DNA from: Bin55 sp963664665
Lineage (GTDB): Bacteria > Pseudomonadota > Gammaproteobacteria > Pseudomonadales > Azotimanducaceae
Length of the DNA stretch: 64,000 nucleotides
Assembly (NCBI GenBank): GCA_963664665.2
Contig: CAXXMH010000007.1
Span: 186,001 to 250,000 of the forward strand
Direction: 5' to 3'
Every line of letters begins with the position of its first letter. Position 1 is the first letter of the stretch. The notes below the pieces were generated by a model, which saw only the letters and a list, made by a program, of their open reading frames with translations, was not told the origin of the DNA and did no database searches. The position numbers and the translations under genes were made by a program. Positions 51,135 to 60,139 of this stretch are shown piece by piece.

Positions 51135-52484
51135 TCAATTGTTTTCGGCCATCATCTGCTCAAGCTGCGTCAGCATTTTGCTCGATCGACCCATCCTACC
51201 GAGTTTTCGCGTCGCTTTCTGCATCTGCTTGAATTTACGAATCGTGAAGTTCACATCCTGGATGCGAGTACCGCTTCCAGCGGCAATACGTTTCTTGCGT
51301 GATGGTATGTTGAGCAAATTGGGGAACGCGCGTTCCTTTGTGGTCATCGAATCGATGATGATCGCGTGCTTCAGGATCGCATCGTCATCAGTTTCTTTGA
51401 CCTTGACGTTGGGCGCATTTGGCAACCGAGACAGCACGCTCGCCATCCCGCCCATTTCGGTCATCTGCTTAATCTGCTCGCGCATGTCGTCAAACGTGAA
51501 TGAGGCGCCGCGCAACATGCGCTTGACGACCCGACCCGACGCCTCAACATCGACCTTCTTCTCGGCCTCTTCAACAAGACCCAGGATGTCGCCCATCCCA
51601 AGAATTCGCGACGCAAGTCGATCTGGATGAAACAGTTCAAGCCCGTCTATCCCTTCGCCCGTACCAAGAAACTTGATGGGCTTGTGCGTAATCGCACGAA
51701 CTGAGAGCGCTGCACCGCCTCGAGCATCGCCGTCAGCCTTTGTCAATACGACACCGGTAAGTGACAAGGCACGATCAAACGTTTTTGCGGTCTTTGCCGC
51801 ATCCTGACCGGTCATGGCATCAACCACGAACAAGGTTTCCGTCGGCTCGAGCGACCCATGCAGCGACTGGATTTCCGCCATCATCTCTTCGTCGATAGCT
51901 AATCGTCCAGCGGTGTCGACGATTAGTGTGTCGCATTCGAGATCTTGGGCATGGACAACCGCACGCTGAACGATTTTGAGAGGTTGTTCGTTAGGCGACG
52001 ACTCTATGAAATGCGCCTGCGCCGTTTCCGTAAGAACTCGCAATTGCTCAATAGCCGCAGGACGATATACGTCCGCAGACACAGTAGCAACTTTTTGGTT
52101 CTGCTCTTTTTGAAGGTAGCTAGCAAGTTTGGCAACCGTGGTTGTTTTGCCTGTACCTTGTAGACCAGCCATTAAAATGATAGCTGGTTTTTTTACTGCC
52201 CTGAGCTCGAGGCTAGAAACTTCCGTCCCCATGAGCAACACCAGCTCGTCGTGGACGAATTTCACGAACATGTCACCTGGTCGCACCGACGCGACGAACT
52301 CTCGCCCGACCGACTTTCTCCTGACGGCTTCTACGAACGGGATAACGACCTCAAGCGCGACGTCGGCCTCGAGTAACGCGGTACGAACCTCACGGATCGC
52401 TTCAGCAACGTTGTTTTCGGTCAGTTTCCGAGTGCGAAGCCCTGAGAAGGTCTGTGTGAGTTTGTTAGTTAGATTGTCAAACAT
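51135..52484 (-). CDS. ffh: signal recognition particle protein Ffh
   Basis: 449 residues. It targets inner-membrane proteins co-translationally with 4.5S RNA and FtsY. N and G domains: MFDNLTNKLTQTFSGLRTR, GLQGTGKTTTVAKLASYLQ (P-loop), DTAGRLAIDEEMM, TKADGDARGGAALS. The M domain has GSGTRIQDVNFTIRKFKQM. It is upstream of rpsP on the same strand and divergent from the YpjD/CcsA-like gene with 56 bp between, the usual gammaproteobacterial arrangement. Confidence 0.97.
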   Translation of the reverse strand: MFDNLTNKLTQTFSGLRTRKLTENNVAEAIREVRTALLEADVALEVVIPFVEAVRRKSVGREFVASVRPGDMFVKFVHDELVLLMGTEVSSLELRAVKKPAIILMAGLQGTGKTTTVAKLASYLQKEQNQKVATVSADVYRPAAIEQLRVLTETAQAHFIESSPNEQPLKIVQRAVVHAQDLECDTLIVDTAGRLAIDEEMMAEIQSLHGSLEPTETLFVVDAMTGQDAAKTAKTFDRALSLTGVVLTKADGDARGGAALSVRAITHKPIKFLGTGEGIDGLELFHPDRLASRILGMGDILGLVEEAEKKVDVEASGRVVKRMLRGASFTFDDMREQIKQMTEMGGMASVLSRLPNAPNVKVKETDDDAILKHAIIIDSMTTKERAFPNLLNIPSRKKRIAAGSGTRIQDVNFTIRKFKQMQKATRKLGRMGRSSKMLTQLEQMMAENN

Positions 52485-52540
52485 GATCGCGCTAAACTGC
52501 GCTTGATTGCGGCGCGTGAATTCTAGTTTTTGAAATCGAT

Positions 52541-53359
52541 ATGACTCTTAATCTATTTTCAGCTGAGTTGTCTCCCGATCTTTTTGGCGGCATCGCGGCG
52601 CTTCTGTATCTGCTTTACCTGTGGCTACAGCTGCGCTCACAAGCCATCGAGGCGTTTCCAAACCGCCGAGTTGCCGCCTTAATCACACCCGCGTTGGGAA
52701 TGCATCTCATCTATACGGTATTGATCGTGAGTGCGGGATCTGGCGTTTACCTTTCAATCTGGTCGAGCGCAGTCATCATGACGTTCGTCGCGATGGTTTG
52801 TACGTTCTACCTCTATCTGGTACAAGGCTATCGTGTATTAGCGCTGGTGACCGTACCGCTTGCGATCATTTCACTCTTCTTCGGGTTACTCCTTTCACCC
52901 ATCGAAGGCACGCTCATTGACCAGCCAACGGTGATTGTGCATGTGCTTATCAGCATGCTCACCTACGCAATTCTCGGCTTGGCAGCCGTTCAAGCAGCAT
53001 CGATCATCGTCCTTCACCAGCGGCTGAAAAAGAACGACTCGACTGCTTTCGTGAAGTTGATGCCACCGCTACAAACCGTTGAAGCCACTGCCATGCATTT
53101 GCTGTGGCTGGGAGTGTCTCTACTAACTCTAACGGTCGTTACAGGCGTGATCTTTCGTTGGGACTTTGTCCAGCAAGGTAATTACGTCTTTCACATGTGG
53201 CTTGCGCTGACATGCTGGGTGCTGTATCTCGCGCTAATCTGTGGCCAGCTTTGGTTCGGTTGGCGTGGACAGACATCTGCACGATTGACGCTACTCGCCT
53301 TCGCCATTCTCCTCATCGGCTATTTCGGACTTAAGTTCGTATTTGGCTATGGGACTTAA
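52541..53359 (+). CDS. CcsA/YpjD-family inner-membrane protein
   Basis: 272 residues with about eight hydrophobic helices. The C-terminal half has the cytochrome-c-assembly (CcsA/CcmC-like) pattern: VHVLISMLTYAILGLAAVQAA, HLLWLGVSLLTLTVVTGVIF and HMWLALTCWVLYLALICG, with conserved His residues. In E. coli the corresponding ffh-adjacent gene is ypjD. A role in haem handling is often proposed but unproven. It lies 22 bp before the CorC-type gene. Confidence 0.87.
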   Translation: MTLNLFSAELSPDLFGGIAALLYLLYLWLQLRSQAIEAFPNRRVAALITPALGMHLIYTVLIVSAGSGVYLSIWSSAVIMTFVAMVCTFYLYLVQGYRVLALVTVPLAIISLFFGLLLSPIEGTLIDQPTVIVHVLISMLTYAILGLAAVQAASIIVLHQRLKKNDSTAFVKLMPPLQTVEATAMHLLWLGVSLLTLTVVTGVIFRWDFVQQGNYVFHMWLALTCWVLYLALICGQLWFGWRGQTSARLTLLAFAILLIGYFGLKFVFGYGT

Positions 53360-53381
53360 CCTCTAACCACCTCGAATCAAA

Positions 53382-54707
53382 ATGGAATCGTTCGTTGTTC
53401 CCGCTTGGGTACTGATCCTCTCTGTCTTCATACTGCTGTTGATGAGCGCCTTCTTCGCAGGCGCCGAGACCGCGATGATGAAACTGAATGTATATCGAAT
53501 GCGTGCACTCGCACGCAAGCGACACGGAGGGGCGCTTCGCACCGAGACGTTGTTGCGGCACAAGGATCGCCTACTCGGCGTCATCCTAATTGGCAACAAC
53601 TTAGTCAATTACTCGGCGGCGGTCGTTGCGAATGTGGTTTTTGTGCGATGGTTCGGTACCGAACTCGGTGGCGTAATCACGACCGTATCGATAACTTTCA
53701 TATTCTTGATCTTTGCGGATATAGCACCGAAGACCATCGGCGCAGTACGACCTGAGTCTATCGCCTACCCGAGCGCGTATGTACTCATGCCGCTTCAATC
53801 CATCATGAAGTACATCGTGTTATTCACGAACTTCTGTGGCGCGTTTGTTGTCAAGCCGTTTACACGGGGCGTTGAGGACAACGAGGATCTGACTGAAGAT
53901 GAACTACGTCAGGTGTTTGATCAGGCACGCAAACTGCCGCGCAACCGCCAATTGATGATTCTCAACATCCTGAATTTAGAGGAACAAACAGTCGGCGATG
54001 TAATGCAACTGCGAGAATCCATCTATGGAATCGATCTAAATGGATCGATGGTTGAAATCCGCCAACGTATAGCAGCAGCAAAACACACGCGCCTCCCTGC
54101 CTATCGCGGTACTATCAACGATATCCACGGGATTCTCCATATGCGGGAGGCAAACCGACTGCTCCAAGATCCCCAATCAACGAAAGAGGACCTGATTAGT
54201 GTCCTTGAGCACGCGTCCTACACCCCAAGTCAAGTGACACTCTCTCGCCTAGTACACAACTTCAAACAACATCGTCGACGCTTCAGTATCGTGGTCGATG
54301 AATATGGGGCGGTGGTGGGTCTAATAACCATTGACGACATCACTGAAGAGATCGTAGGCCAATTTACGCTAGGATCGCAAGAAACAGAAACCGGAGTTAT
54401 TACGCCAATTGATGAAGACACCTACCGGGTCACCGGTGATACGCTCATCCACGAGATTAACTACACGGCAAAATGGTCACTGCCTGAAGATGGACCTCGA
54501 ACCGTAAACGGTTGGGTACTCGACCACTTGCGTCGAGTTCCTTCTGGCCAAACGTCGATCAACATTGAGAATTACCGCGTCGAAATCCTCGAAGTCGTCG
54601 AAAACGCCGTAAAGTCGGCCAACATTACCCAACTGCCGTTCGACGACGACTTTAGCGTCGACGAACCCGATCAACAAGACGAATCAGAATCGTCTGCCGA
54701 AGAGTGA
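53382..54707 (+). CDS. CNNM/CorC (HlyC/CorC) family protein
   Basis: 441 residues. DUF21/CNNM transmembrane domain (about 1-180, four helices; LMSAFFAGAETAMMKLNVYRM and IFADIAPKTIGAVRPE), two CBS motifs (about 205-330; RFSIVVDEYGAVVGLITIDDITEEIVG) and a C-terminal CorC_HlyC domain (YRVTGDTLIHEIN, NGWVLDHL). The family is linked to magnesium/cobalt transport or export. Overall architecture matches YfjD, which sits next to ypjD and ffh in E. coli. Acidic C-terminal tail. Confidence 0.9.
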   Translation: MESFVVPAWVLILSVFILLLMSAFFAGAETAMMKLNVYRMRALARKRHGGALRTETLLRHKDRLLGVILIGNNLVNYSAAVVANVVFVRWFGTELGGVITTVSITFIFLIFADIAPKTIGAVRPESIAYPSAYVLMPLQSIMKYIVLFTNFCGAFVVKPFTRGVEDNEDLTEDELRQVFDQARKLPRNRQLMILNILNLEEQTVGDVMQLRESIYGIDLNGSMVEIRQRIAAAKHTRLPAYRGTINDIHGILHMREANRLLQDPQSTKEDLISVLEHASYTPSQVTLSRLVHNFKQHRRRFSIVVDEYGAVVGLITIDDITEEIVGQFTLGSQETETGVITPIDEDTYRVTGDTLIHEINYTAKWSLPEDGPRTVNGWVLDHLRRVPSGQTSINIENYRVEILEVVENAVKSANITQLPFDDDFSVDEPDQQDESESSAEE

Positions 54708-54926
54708 CCTAAGCCAACCCACTGATACCTCCTAGGTATGCCCTTCGTCGTGCGGGATTTACCCCTGTTGAATAGATCGGTTTGAGTGATCCATCGATCA
54801 AGTCCCGCGTTCGAATCGGATCAAGAAGCGTCTGCAATACCGCGTGAAAATGACGCAAATGCGGACTAGCTTTGAGTGCGAGTACGCTAAATTGGTGAAC
54901 TGCTGTGGCCGATCTAACCTACGCGT

Positions 54927-56633
54927 CTACTGACGTTGTGACCACCTTCGATTAATCGCCGAAATGATCGCCAATAAAGAAGCGGTCACCGTATTCTTAC
55001 TTCGACCGACGCCGAAGACCGAACCCTCACCGAATTCAATCGATACGATGCCAATCGCCTGGGCGTCTTTCCCAACAACGTCCCCGTCTCTCAAGGCGTG
55101 CTCGTGATAAGCGGCAACGTTCAAAGGTTCGTTTAAGGTCGCCACCATGGCATTGACAAATGCTTCGATCGGACCAGAACCTTGCCCTTGTATCTTCACT
55201 TCGTTCTCGGATACCTGAACTAGCCCCTCGCACACGAGCGTGTCGTTCGCAGCGTTGTTTAACTCATAGTTGAGCAGCGCGTAGGGTCCGTCTTGCGCTT
55301 CAAACGTATCGAAGAGCGATTGCAAAATCTCATCGCGTCTTACCTCGCGATCAAGGTGTTCGGTCAGTACCTGCACCTGCTTTGCGAACTCCTGAAGCAT
55401 TTCGCGTGGCAGTGAAATACCGAAATGTTGTTCGAGGATAAATCCAACACCGCCTTTACCAGATTGGCTATTTACGCGTACGGATTCTTTATAAGAAGAG
55501 CCTACATCTGCGGGATCAATCGGTAAGTACGGCACTTCCCAGTGATCTTCCTTGACCACCGCCATGCCTTTCTTAATCGCGTCTTGATGCGAACCAGAAA
55601 ACGCAGTGAATACCAAATCCCCAGCATAAGGATGTCGCTCGTGCACGCGAATCTTTGTGACTTCTTCAGCTATTTGGCGGATACGCGGCATGTCACGAAA
55701 GTCAAGTTCCGGATCGACGCCTTGCGAGAACAAATTCATCGCCATCGTCATGATGTCGCAATTACCCGTGCGCTCACCGTTTCCGAACAAGGTACCCTCG
55801 ACCCGTTCGGCACCCGCCATCAACGCTAGCTCGGTTGCAGCGATTCCAGTACCGCGGTCGTTGTGTGTATGCAAGCTGATGACAGCTCGATCACGATTCG
55901 AGAAATTTCGGCAGAAGTATTCAATCTGATCCGCGTAGATGTTTGGCGTCGCCATCTCGACGGTCGACGGTAAATTCACAATGATTGGTTGCTCAGGAGT
56001 CGCGCCCCAAGTGTTCGCCACTTCATCACAGATTTCGATCGCGAAATCGAGCTCGGTACCGGTAAAACTCTCCGGCGAATACTCGAATGTCACGTTCGTA
56101 TCGCCTAAGTCACGCGTGATTTCTCGAACCAGCTCCGTTCCCTTAACCGCGAGATCGACGATGCCGGCGCGATCCATATTGAAAACAACATCGCGCTGAA
56201 GTGTCGATGTCGAGTTGTAGAGGTGGAAGATGGCTCCCTCAGCCCCTCTTAACGCGTCGACGGTCCGCTCGATCAATTCCGGACGTGCTTGACACAACAC
56301 TTGTACGAGAGTCCCGGGCGGAATCAAGTCATCCTCAATGATGGTTCGACAGAAGTCGAAGTCCATCTGTGATGCGGCAGGAAATCCCACTTCAATCTCA
56401 TTGAAGCCAATGTCGAGAAGCAGCTGATACATCGCCATCTTCTCATCGACATTCATTGGATCGATCAGTGCTTGATTACCGTCCCGCAGGTCGACGCTAC
56501 ACCATCGCGGTGGTTTCTCAATCGGTGTGTTTGGCCAGGTGCGGTCCTGCAGCTCAACGCATGGGAAGGAACGATATTTTTGAAATGGCATCGCTCCGGC
56601 ACGGCGACCGGGACTAGGAGATGTCAACATCAT
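54927..56633 (-). CDS. leuA: 2-isopropylmalate synthase
   Basis: 568 residues. It condenses acetyl-CoA with 2-oxoisovalerate, the committed step of leucine synthesis. SVDLRDGNQALIDPM has the metal Asp; ISLHTHNDRGTGIAATELA carries the HxH metal ligands; FGNGERTGNCDIMTMAMNL follows. The C-terminal LeuA allosteric domain for leucine inhibition runs from about residue 440. This is the long, actinobacterial/pseudomonad-type LeuA. The start at 56633 (MMLTSPSPGRR) is preferred; M15 at 56591 is possible. Unlinked to leuCDB. Confidence 0.95.
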   Translation of the reverse strand: MMLTSPSPGRRAGAMPFQKYRSFPCVELQDRTWPNTPIEKPPRWCSVDLRDGNQALIDPMNVDEKMAMYQLLLDIGFNEIEVGFPAASQMDFDFCRTIIEDDLIPPGTLVQVLCQARPELIERTVDALRGAEGAIFHLYNSTSTLQRDVVFNMDRAGIVDLAVKGTELVREITRDLGDTNVTFEYSPESFTGTELDFAIEICDEVANTWGATPEQPIIVNLPSTVEMATPNIYADQIEYFCRNFSNRDRAVISLHTHNDRGTGIAATELALMAGAERVEGTLFGNGERTGNCDIMTMAMNLFSQGVDPELDFRDMPRIRQIAEEVTKIRVHERHPYAGDLVFTAFSGSHQDAIKKGMAVVKEDHWEVPYLPIDPADVGSSYKESVRVNSQSGKGGVGFILEQHFGISLPREMLQEFAKQVQVLTEHLDREVRRDEILQSLFDTFEAQDGPYALLNYELNNAANDTLVCEGLVQVSENEVKIQGQGSGPIEAFVNAMVATLNEPLNVAAYHEHALRDGDVVGKDAQAIGIVSIEFGEGSVFGVGRSKNTVTASLLAIISAINRRWSQRQ

Positions 56634-56819
56634 TGAATTCTCAAAGGCGAGAAGGTGGGTTGGGGTTCGATGGTGGGACTAAAGTCCCTATGTGGAATAA
56701 GACGCCGGCTAAACCGGCAGAATCAGCGTAAGGCGGGCTGTCCAGAGGGTTCGTCCGTGAACCGGAGAGATGATGACATTCATGATCGGTGAATTATAGG
56801 AAGGCGCGCTGGTAGTCAA
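56634..56819 (-). promoter_or_regulatory. leuA promoter and structured leader
   Basis: TTGACT (56814-56819) and TATAAT (56793-56798) with a 15-nt spacer predict a start near 56786 and a leader of about 150 nt. It contains a 24-codon frame at 56709-56783 (MNVIISPVHGRTLWTARLTL and four more residues), rich in Leu, Ile and Val, beginning only about 4 nt after the predicted start. Two hairpins follow: GCCGG/CCGGC (56704-56718, overlapping the frame's stop) and GGGAC/GTCCC (56675-56688), each with a TTTA-type loop and no T-run. Attenuation is possible but unproven. Confidence 0.45.
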
Positions 56820-56885
56820 CAGTGTACCGAATCTACTGAATGCCTTGTCAGGGTGCGAATTAAGAACCGCGAAGTAGACAAGAAC

Positions 56886-58088
56886 TCAGATGCGCGAAAC
56901 TTCGGCTGACGGTTCTACGCTCACGCACTCGGCTAAGCGGGAAGCGGCTTTTCGCGCTTCATCAACGGTTTCGCGTTTCGTAACCACGACGCCCATTCGA
57001 CGCGAGCCACTGACCTCAGGTTTACCAAACAGACGAATGTCGGTGTGGGGTTCGCGCAATGCTTGATCCACATTTACAAATTCGACCGCTTTCGACGCGC
57101 CTCGAACTAACACCGGACACGACGCAGATGCTCCGAACTGTTGGATGTGCGGAACCGGTAAACCCAGTATTGCCCTAACGTGCAGTTGAAATTCCGACAG
57201 ATTCTGACTTATTAACGTTACGAGCCCGGTGTCGTGAGGTCGAGGTGACACTTCACTGAAGTAGACCGTTTCACCTTGAATGAAGAACTCCATACCGAAG
57301 ATCCCAAAACCACCAAGTGCGTCACTGACCTGAGTCGCAATCGATTGGCACTCATCCAATACGCGTTCGTCCATCGGTTGTGGTTGCCACGATTCTCTGT
57401 AATCACCGCCTTCCTGACGATGACCGATCGGCTCACAAAACGACACTCCGTCGACGTGTCGCACCGTCAACAACGTGATTTCAAAATCAAAATCGACAAA
57501 GCCTTCGACAATCAAGGAGTCGGCACCACCGCGTGTTCCTTCAAGCGCATAGTTCCACGACTGCAAGATATCAGCCTCTTCACGGATCGTCGACTGACCC
57601 TTGCCTGAAGAGCTCATGACGGGTTTCACAACACATGGCAAACCCAGATCTCTTACTGCTTGCTCGAGTTCATCACGCGTCGTCACAAAACGATACGGGG
57701 ACGTTCGAATACCAAGTTCAGATGCAACTAACTCGCGAATACCACGACGATTCATCGTCAAGTTCGCCGCACGTGCGGTTGGTACGACTTTCGTACCCTC
57801 TTCCTCGACCATCAACAACGCTTCTGTTGCGATTGCCTCGATCTCTGGAACAACGAGGTCAGGTGATTCCACTCGGATCAATTCGTAAAGCGCTTCTTCG
57901 TCAAGCATGTTGATGACGTGCGACTTGTGTGCCACCTGCATCGCAGGCGCATGTGCGTAACGATCAACCGCAATGACCTCGCAGCCTAACCGTTGGAGTT
58001 CAATCGCTACTTCTTTCCCGAGTTCGCCGCTACCGAGCAGCATTACCCGCTTAGCGCTTGACGATCCCGGTGTACCGATTGCGACCAT
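56886..58088 (-). CDS. purT: formate-dependent phosphoribosylglycinamide formyltransferase PurT
   Basis: 400 residues. It makes formyl-GAR from GAR, formate and ATP, the folate-independent route of the third purine step. VMLLGSGELGKEVAIELQRL is the N-terminal motif; the ATP-grasp core shows VVKPVMSSSGKGQSTIRE, FDFEITLLTVRHVDGVSFCEP and FFIQGETVYFSEVSPRPHDTG. It lies 10 bp downstream of the gamma-carbonic-anhydrase gene on the same strand. Confidence 0.96.
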   Translation of the reverse strand: MVAIGTPGSSSAKRVMLLGSGELGKEVAIELQRLGCEVIAVDRYAHAPAMQVAHKSHVINMLDEEALYELIRVESPDLVVPEIEAIATEALLMVEEEGTKVVPTARAANLTMNRRGIRELVASELGIRTSPYRFVTTRDELEQAVRDLGLPCVVKPVMSSSGKGQSTIREEADILQSWNYALEGTRGGADSLIVEGFVDFDFEITLLTVRHVDGVSFCEPIGHRQEGGDYRESWQPQPMDERVLDECQSIATQVSDALGGFGIFGMEFFIQGETVYFSEVSPRPHDTGLVTLISQNLSEFQLHVRAILGLPVPHIQQFGASASCPVLVRGASKAVEFVNVDQALREPHTDIRLFGKPEVSGSRRMGVVVTKRETVDEARKAASRLAECVSVEPSAEVSRI

Positions 58089-58098
58089 CGACTGTGGT

Positions 58099-58620
58099 TT
58101 AGTCCTGTGGCTTCAGAGTATTCCGATAGCGCGCCGAATTACGCACGTATCGATCGGAAAAGTCGGTATTAGCGTCGATTTCGTCGGGCGTTAATTCGCG
58201 AACCACCTTGCCAGGAGATCCCAATACAAGACTACCATCAGGAATGAGCTTGTCTTCCGTGATCAACGTGTTCGAACCGATTAAACAGTTATCGCCGATC
58301 TGAACACCGTTCATGATGACTGAGTTAATACCAATAAGGCTATTGTTCCCTACCGTACACCCATGCAACACAGCCTTGTGTCCTACGGTAACGCGATCGC
58401 CGATGGTCACGGGATAGTCCTCGTCCATGTGGACGATGCAGTTATCCTGAATGTTGCTGCGTTCACCGAGCGTGATGAGCTCGTAATCGCCCCGCAATAC
58501 CGCCCCCCACCATACGGACGATAGGTTCTTCATCAGCACTTTTCCAATCACGATCGCTGTGCTGGCAATGAAGACCTCGCCTTCCGTCTGAACCTGATTG
58601 CCTTCTAACTCGAATTTCAC
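58099..58620 (-). CDS. gamma-carbonic anhydrase family protein
   Basis: 173 residues of left-handed beta-helix hexapeptide repeats: VWWGAVLRGDYELITLGERSN, IQDNCIVHMDEDYPVTIG, VTVGHKAVLHGCTVGNNSLIG. The three His ligands expected for metal binding (His in CIVHMD, VGHKA and VLHGC) are present, as in YrdA/PaaY/CaiE-type proteins. Catalytic activity varies in the family. Probably a cytoplasmic trimer. Confidence 0.9.
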   Translation of the reverse strand: MKFELEGNQVQTEGEVFIASTAIVIGKVLMKNLSSVWWGAVLRGDYELITLGERSNIQDNCIVHMDEDYPVTIGDRVTVGHKAVLHGCTVGNNSLIGINSVIMNGVQIGDNCLIGSNTLITEDKLIPDGSLVLGSPGKVVRELTPDEIDANTDFSDRYVRNSARYRNTLKPQD

Positions 58621-58660
58621 ACGATCACCTTAATTTCGTCGGATAAATGCACTTCAAACG

Positions 58661-60094
58661 TCAAACGAAGAGCTCGACAAACTGATTCACCGGCATGGCT
58701 TCAAGTGCCGATTGGTCGAAAACGATCTGTTCAATTGCCGAACACCGCTGCGCTGAAAAACGCGTGGCTAAGTTGGCTCCGAATTTTGACTCTAGTTCCG
58801 GGATGCCTTCCTCTCGACGGCGACGGTGACCAAGCGGATACTCGACCGACACTTTTTCCGTGTGCGTACCGTCTTGGAAGAAAACTTGCACTGCGTTCGC
58901 GATTGAGCGTTTGTCTGGTTCGTGGTATTCAGCACTAAAACGTTCATCTTCACTGACTACCATCAAATCGCGCAACTGATCAACGCGAGGATCCGCGGCG
59001 ACGTCATCCTCATAGTCCTCGGCGACAAGATTACCTTTCAACAAGCCAATAGCCGTCATGTATTGCAGACAATGGTCGCGGTCCGCCGGATTGTTTAGTT
59101 CGCCAGTCTTGCTGATGATGCGGATCGCTGATTCGTGTGTGGTTAACTCGATGCGGTCAATGTCGTCAATTCGGTTCGCGACCTGCGGATGCAGCTGACA
59201 TGCCGCCTCAACGGCAGTCTGAGCATGAAACTCCGCCGGATACGAAATCTTGAAGAGCACGTTCTCCATGACGTAGGAGCCGTAATCGCGCTGAAACTTA
59301 AACGACTTACCGCCGAAGTTCACGTCGTAGAAACCCCATTGTGGCGCGGACAACGCGCTTGGATAGCCGATCTCGCCCTTGAGCACAAACAACGCTAGCT
59401 GAACTCCTCGACTCGTAGCGTCACCGGCAGCCCAAGATTTACGCGGTCCTGCGTTCGGAGCATGGCGATAGGTACGCAGACTCGAACCATCAACGAACGC
59501 ATGAGACAGTACATCGACGACTTGATCTCGCGTCCCGCCAAGCATGTCCATAACGACTGCGGCGGTCGCAACACGTACCAGCAGTACATGATCTAACCCA
59601 ACTCGATTGAAACTATTCTCAAGCGCTAAACATCCTTGAATCTCATGCGCTTTCACCATCGCGTTGAGTACGTCGCGCATCGTCAGTGGCGCCCCACCAG
59701 GTTGTCTACTCAAGTAATCCGCGACAGCCAGAATGCCACCTAGATTGTCCGATGGATGTCCCCATTCCGCTGCCAACCAAGTATCGTTGAAGTCAAGCCA
59801 CCGGATCATGCATCCAATGTCCCACGCAGCTTTAACCGGATCCAGTACATACGGCGTACCTGGAACCCGGGAGCCACCGGGTACAACGGTACCCGCCACG
59901 TGTGGACCGAGCATCTTTGTACATTCAGGGAAGCGCAAGGCAAGGAAACCACATCCCAGTGTATCGATCAAGCAGTTACGCGCGGTATCCAATGCGGATT
60001 CGCTGTCGATCGCAGCGTTGCTTACGTAGTCGGCGATCGCCGCCAATTCCTTATCCGGATCTGGCCGTATATTGATATCGACGTTTTGACTCAA
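58661..60094 (-). CDS. prpD: 2-methylcitrate dehydratase PrpD
   Basis: 477 residues. It dehydrates 2-methylcitrate to 2-methyl-cis-aconitate in propionate oxidation. MmgE/PrpD fold: NCLIDTLGCGFLAL, WLDFNDTWLAAEWGHPSDNLG, and the NAGPRKSWAAGDATSRGV segment. It follows prpC by 45 bp. No acnD/prpF pair or prpR regulator is seen. Confidence 0.94.
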   Translation of the reverse strand: MSQNVDINIRPDPDKELAAIADYVSNAAIDSESALDTARNCLIDTLGCGFLALRFPECTKMLGPHVAGTVVPGGSRVPGTPYVLDPVKAAWDIGCMIRWLDFNDTWLAAEWGHPSDNLGGILAVADYLSRQPGGAPLTMRDVLNAMVKAHEIQGCLALENSFNRVGLDHVLLVRVATAAVVMDMLGGTRDQVVDVLSHAFVDGSSLRTYRHAPNAGPRKSWAAGDATSRGVQLALFVLKGEIGYPSALSAPQWGFYDVNFGGKSFKFQRDYGSYVMENVLFKISYPAEFHAQTAVEAACQLHPQVANRIDDIDRIELTTHESAIRIISKTGELNNPADRDHCLQYMTAIGLLKGNLVAEDYEDDVAADPRVDQLRDLMVVSEDERFSAEYHEPDKRSIANAVQVFFQDGTHTEKVSVEYPLGHRRRREEGIPELESKFGANLATRFSAQRCSAIEQIVFDQSALEAMPVNQFVELFV

Positions 60095-60139
60095 GCAGGG
60101 AATCCTTAATGATTTAAGTTAAGAAAAGCACCCACCGAT

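Noticed and set aside
54725..54739. ATACCT/AGGTAT hairpin between the CorC-type gene and leuA as terminator
   Set aside because: Six weak base pairs with a 3-nt loop and no T-run.
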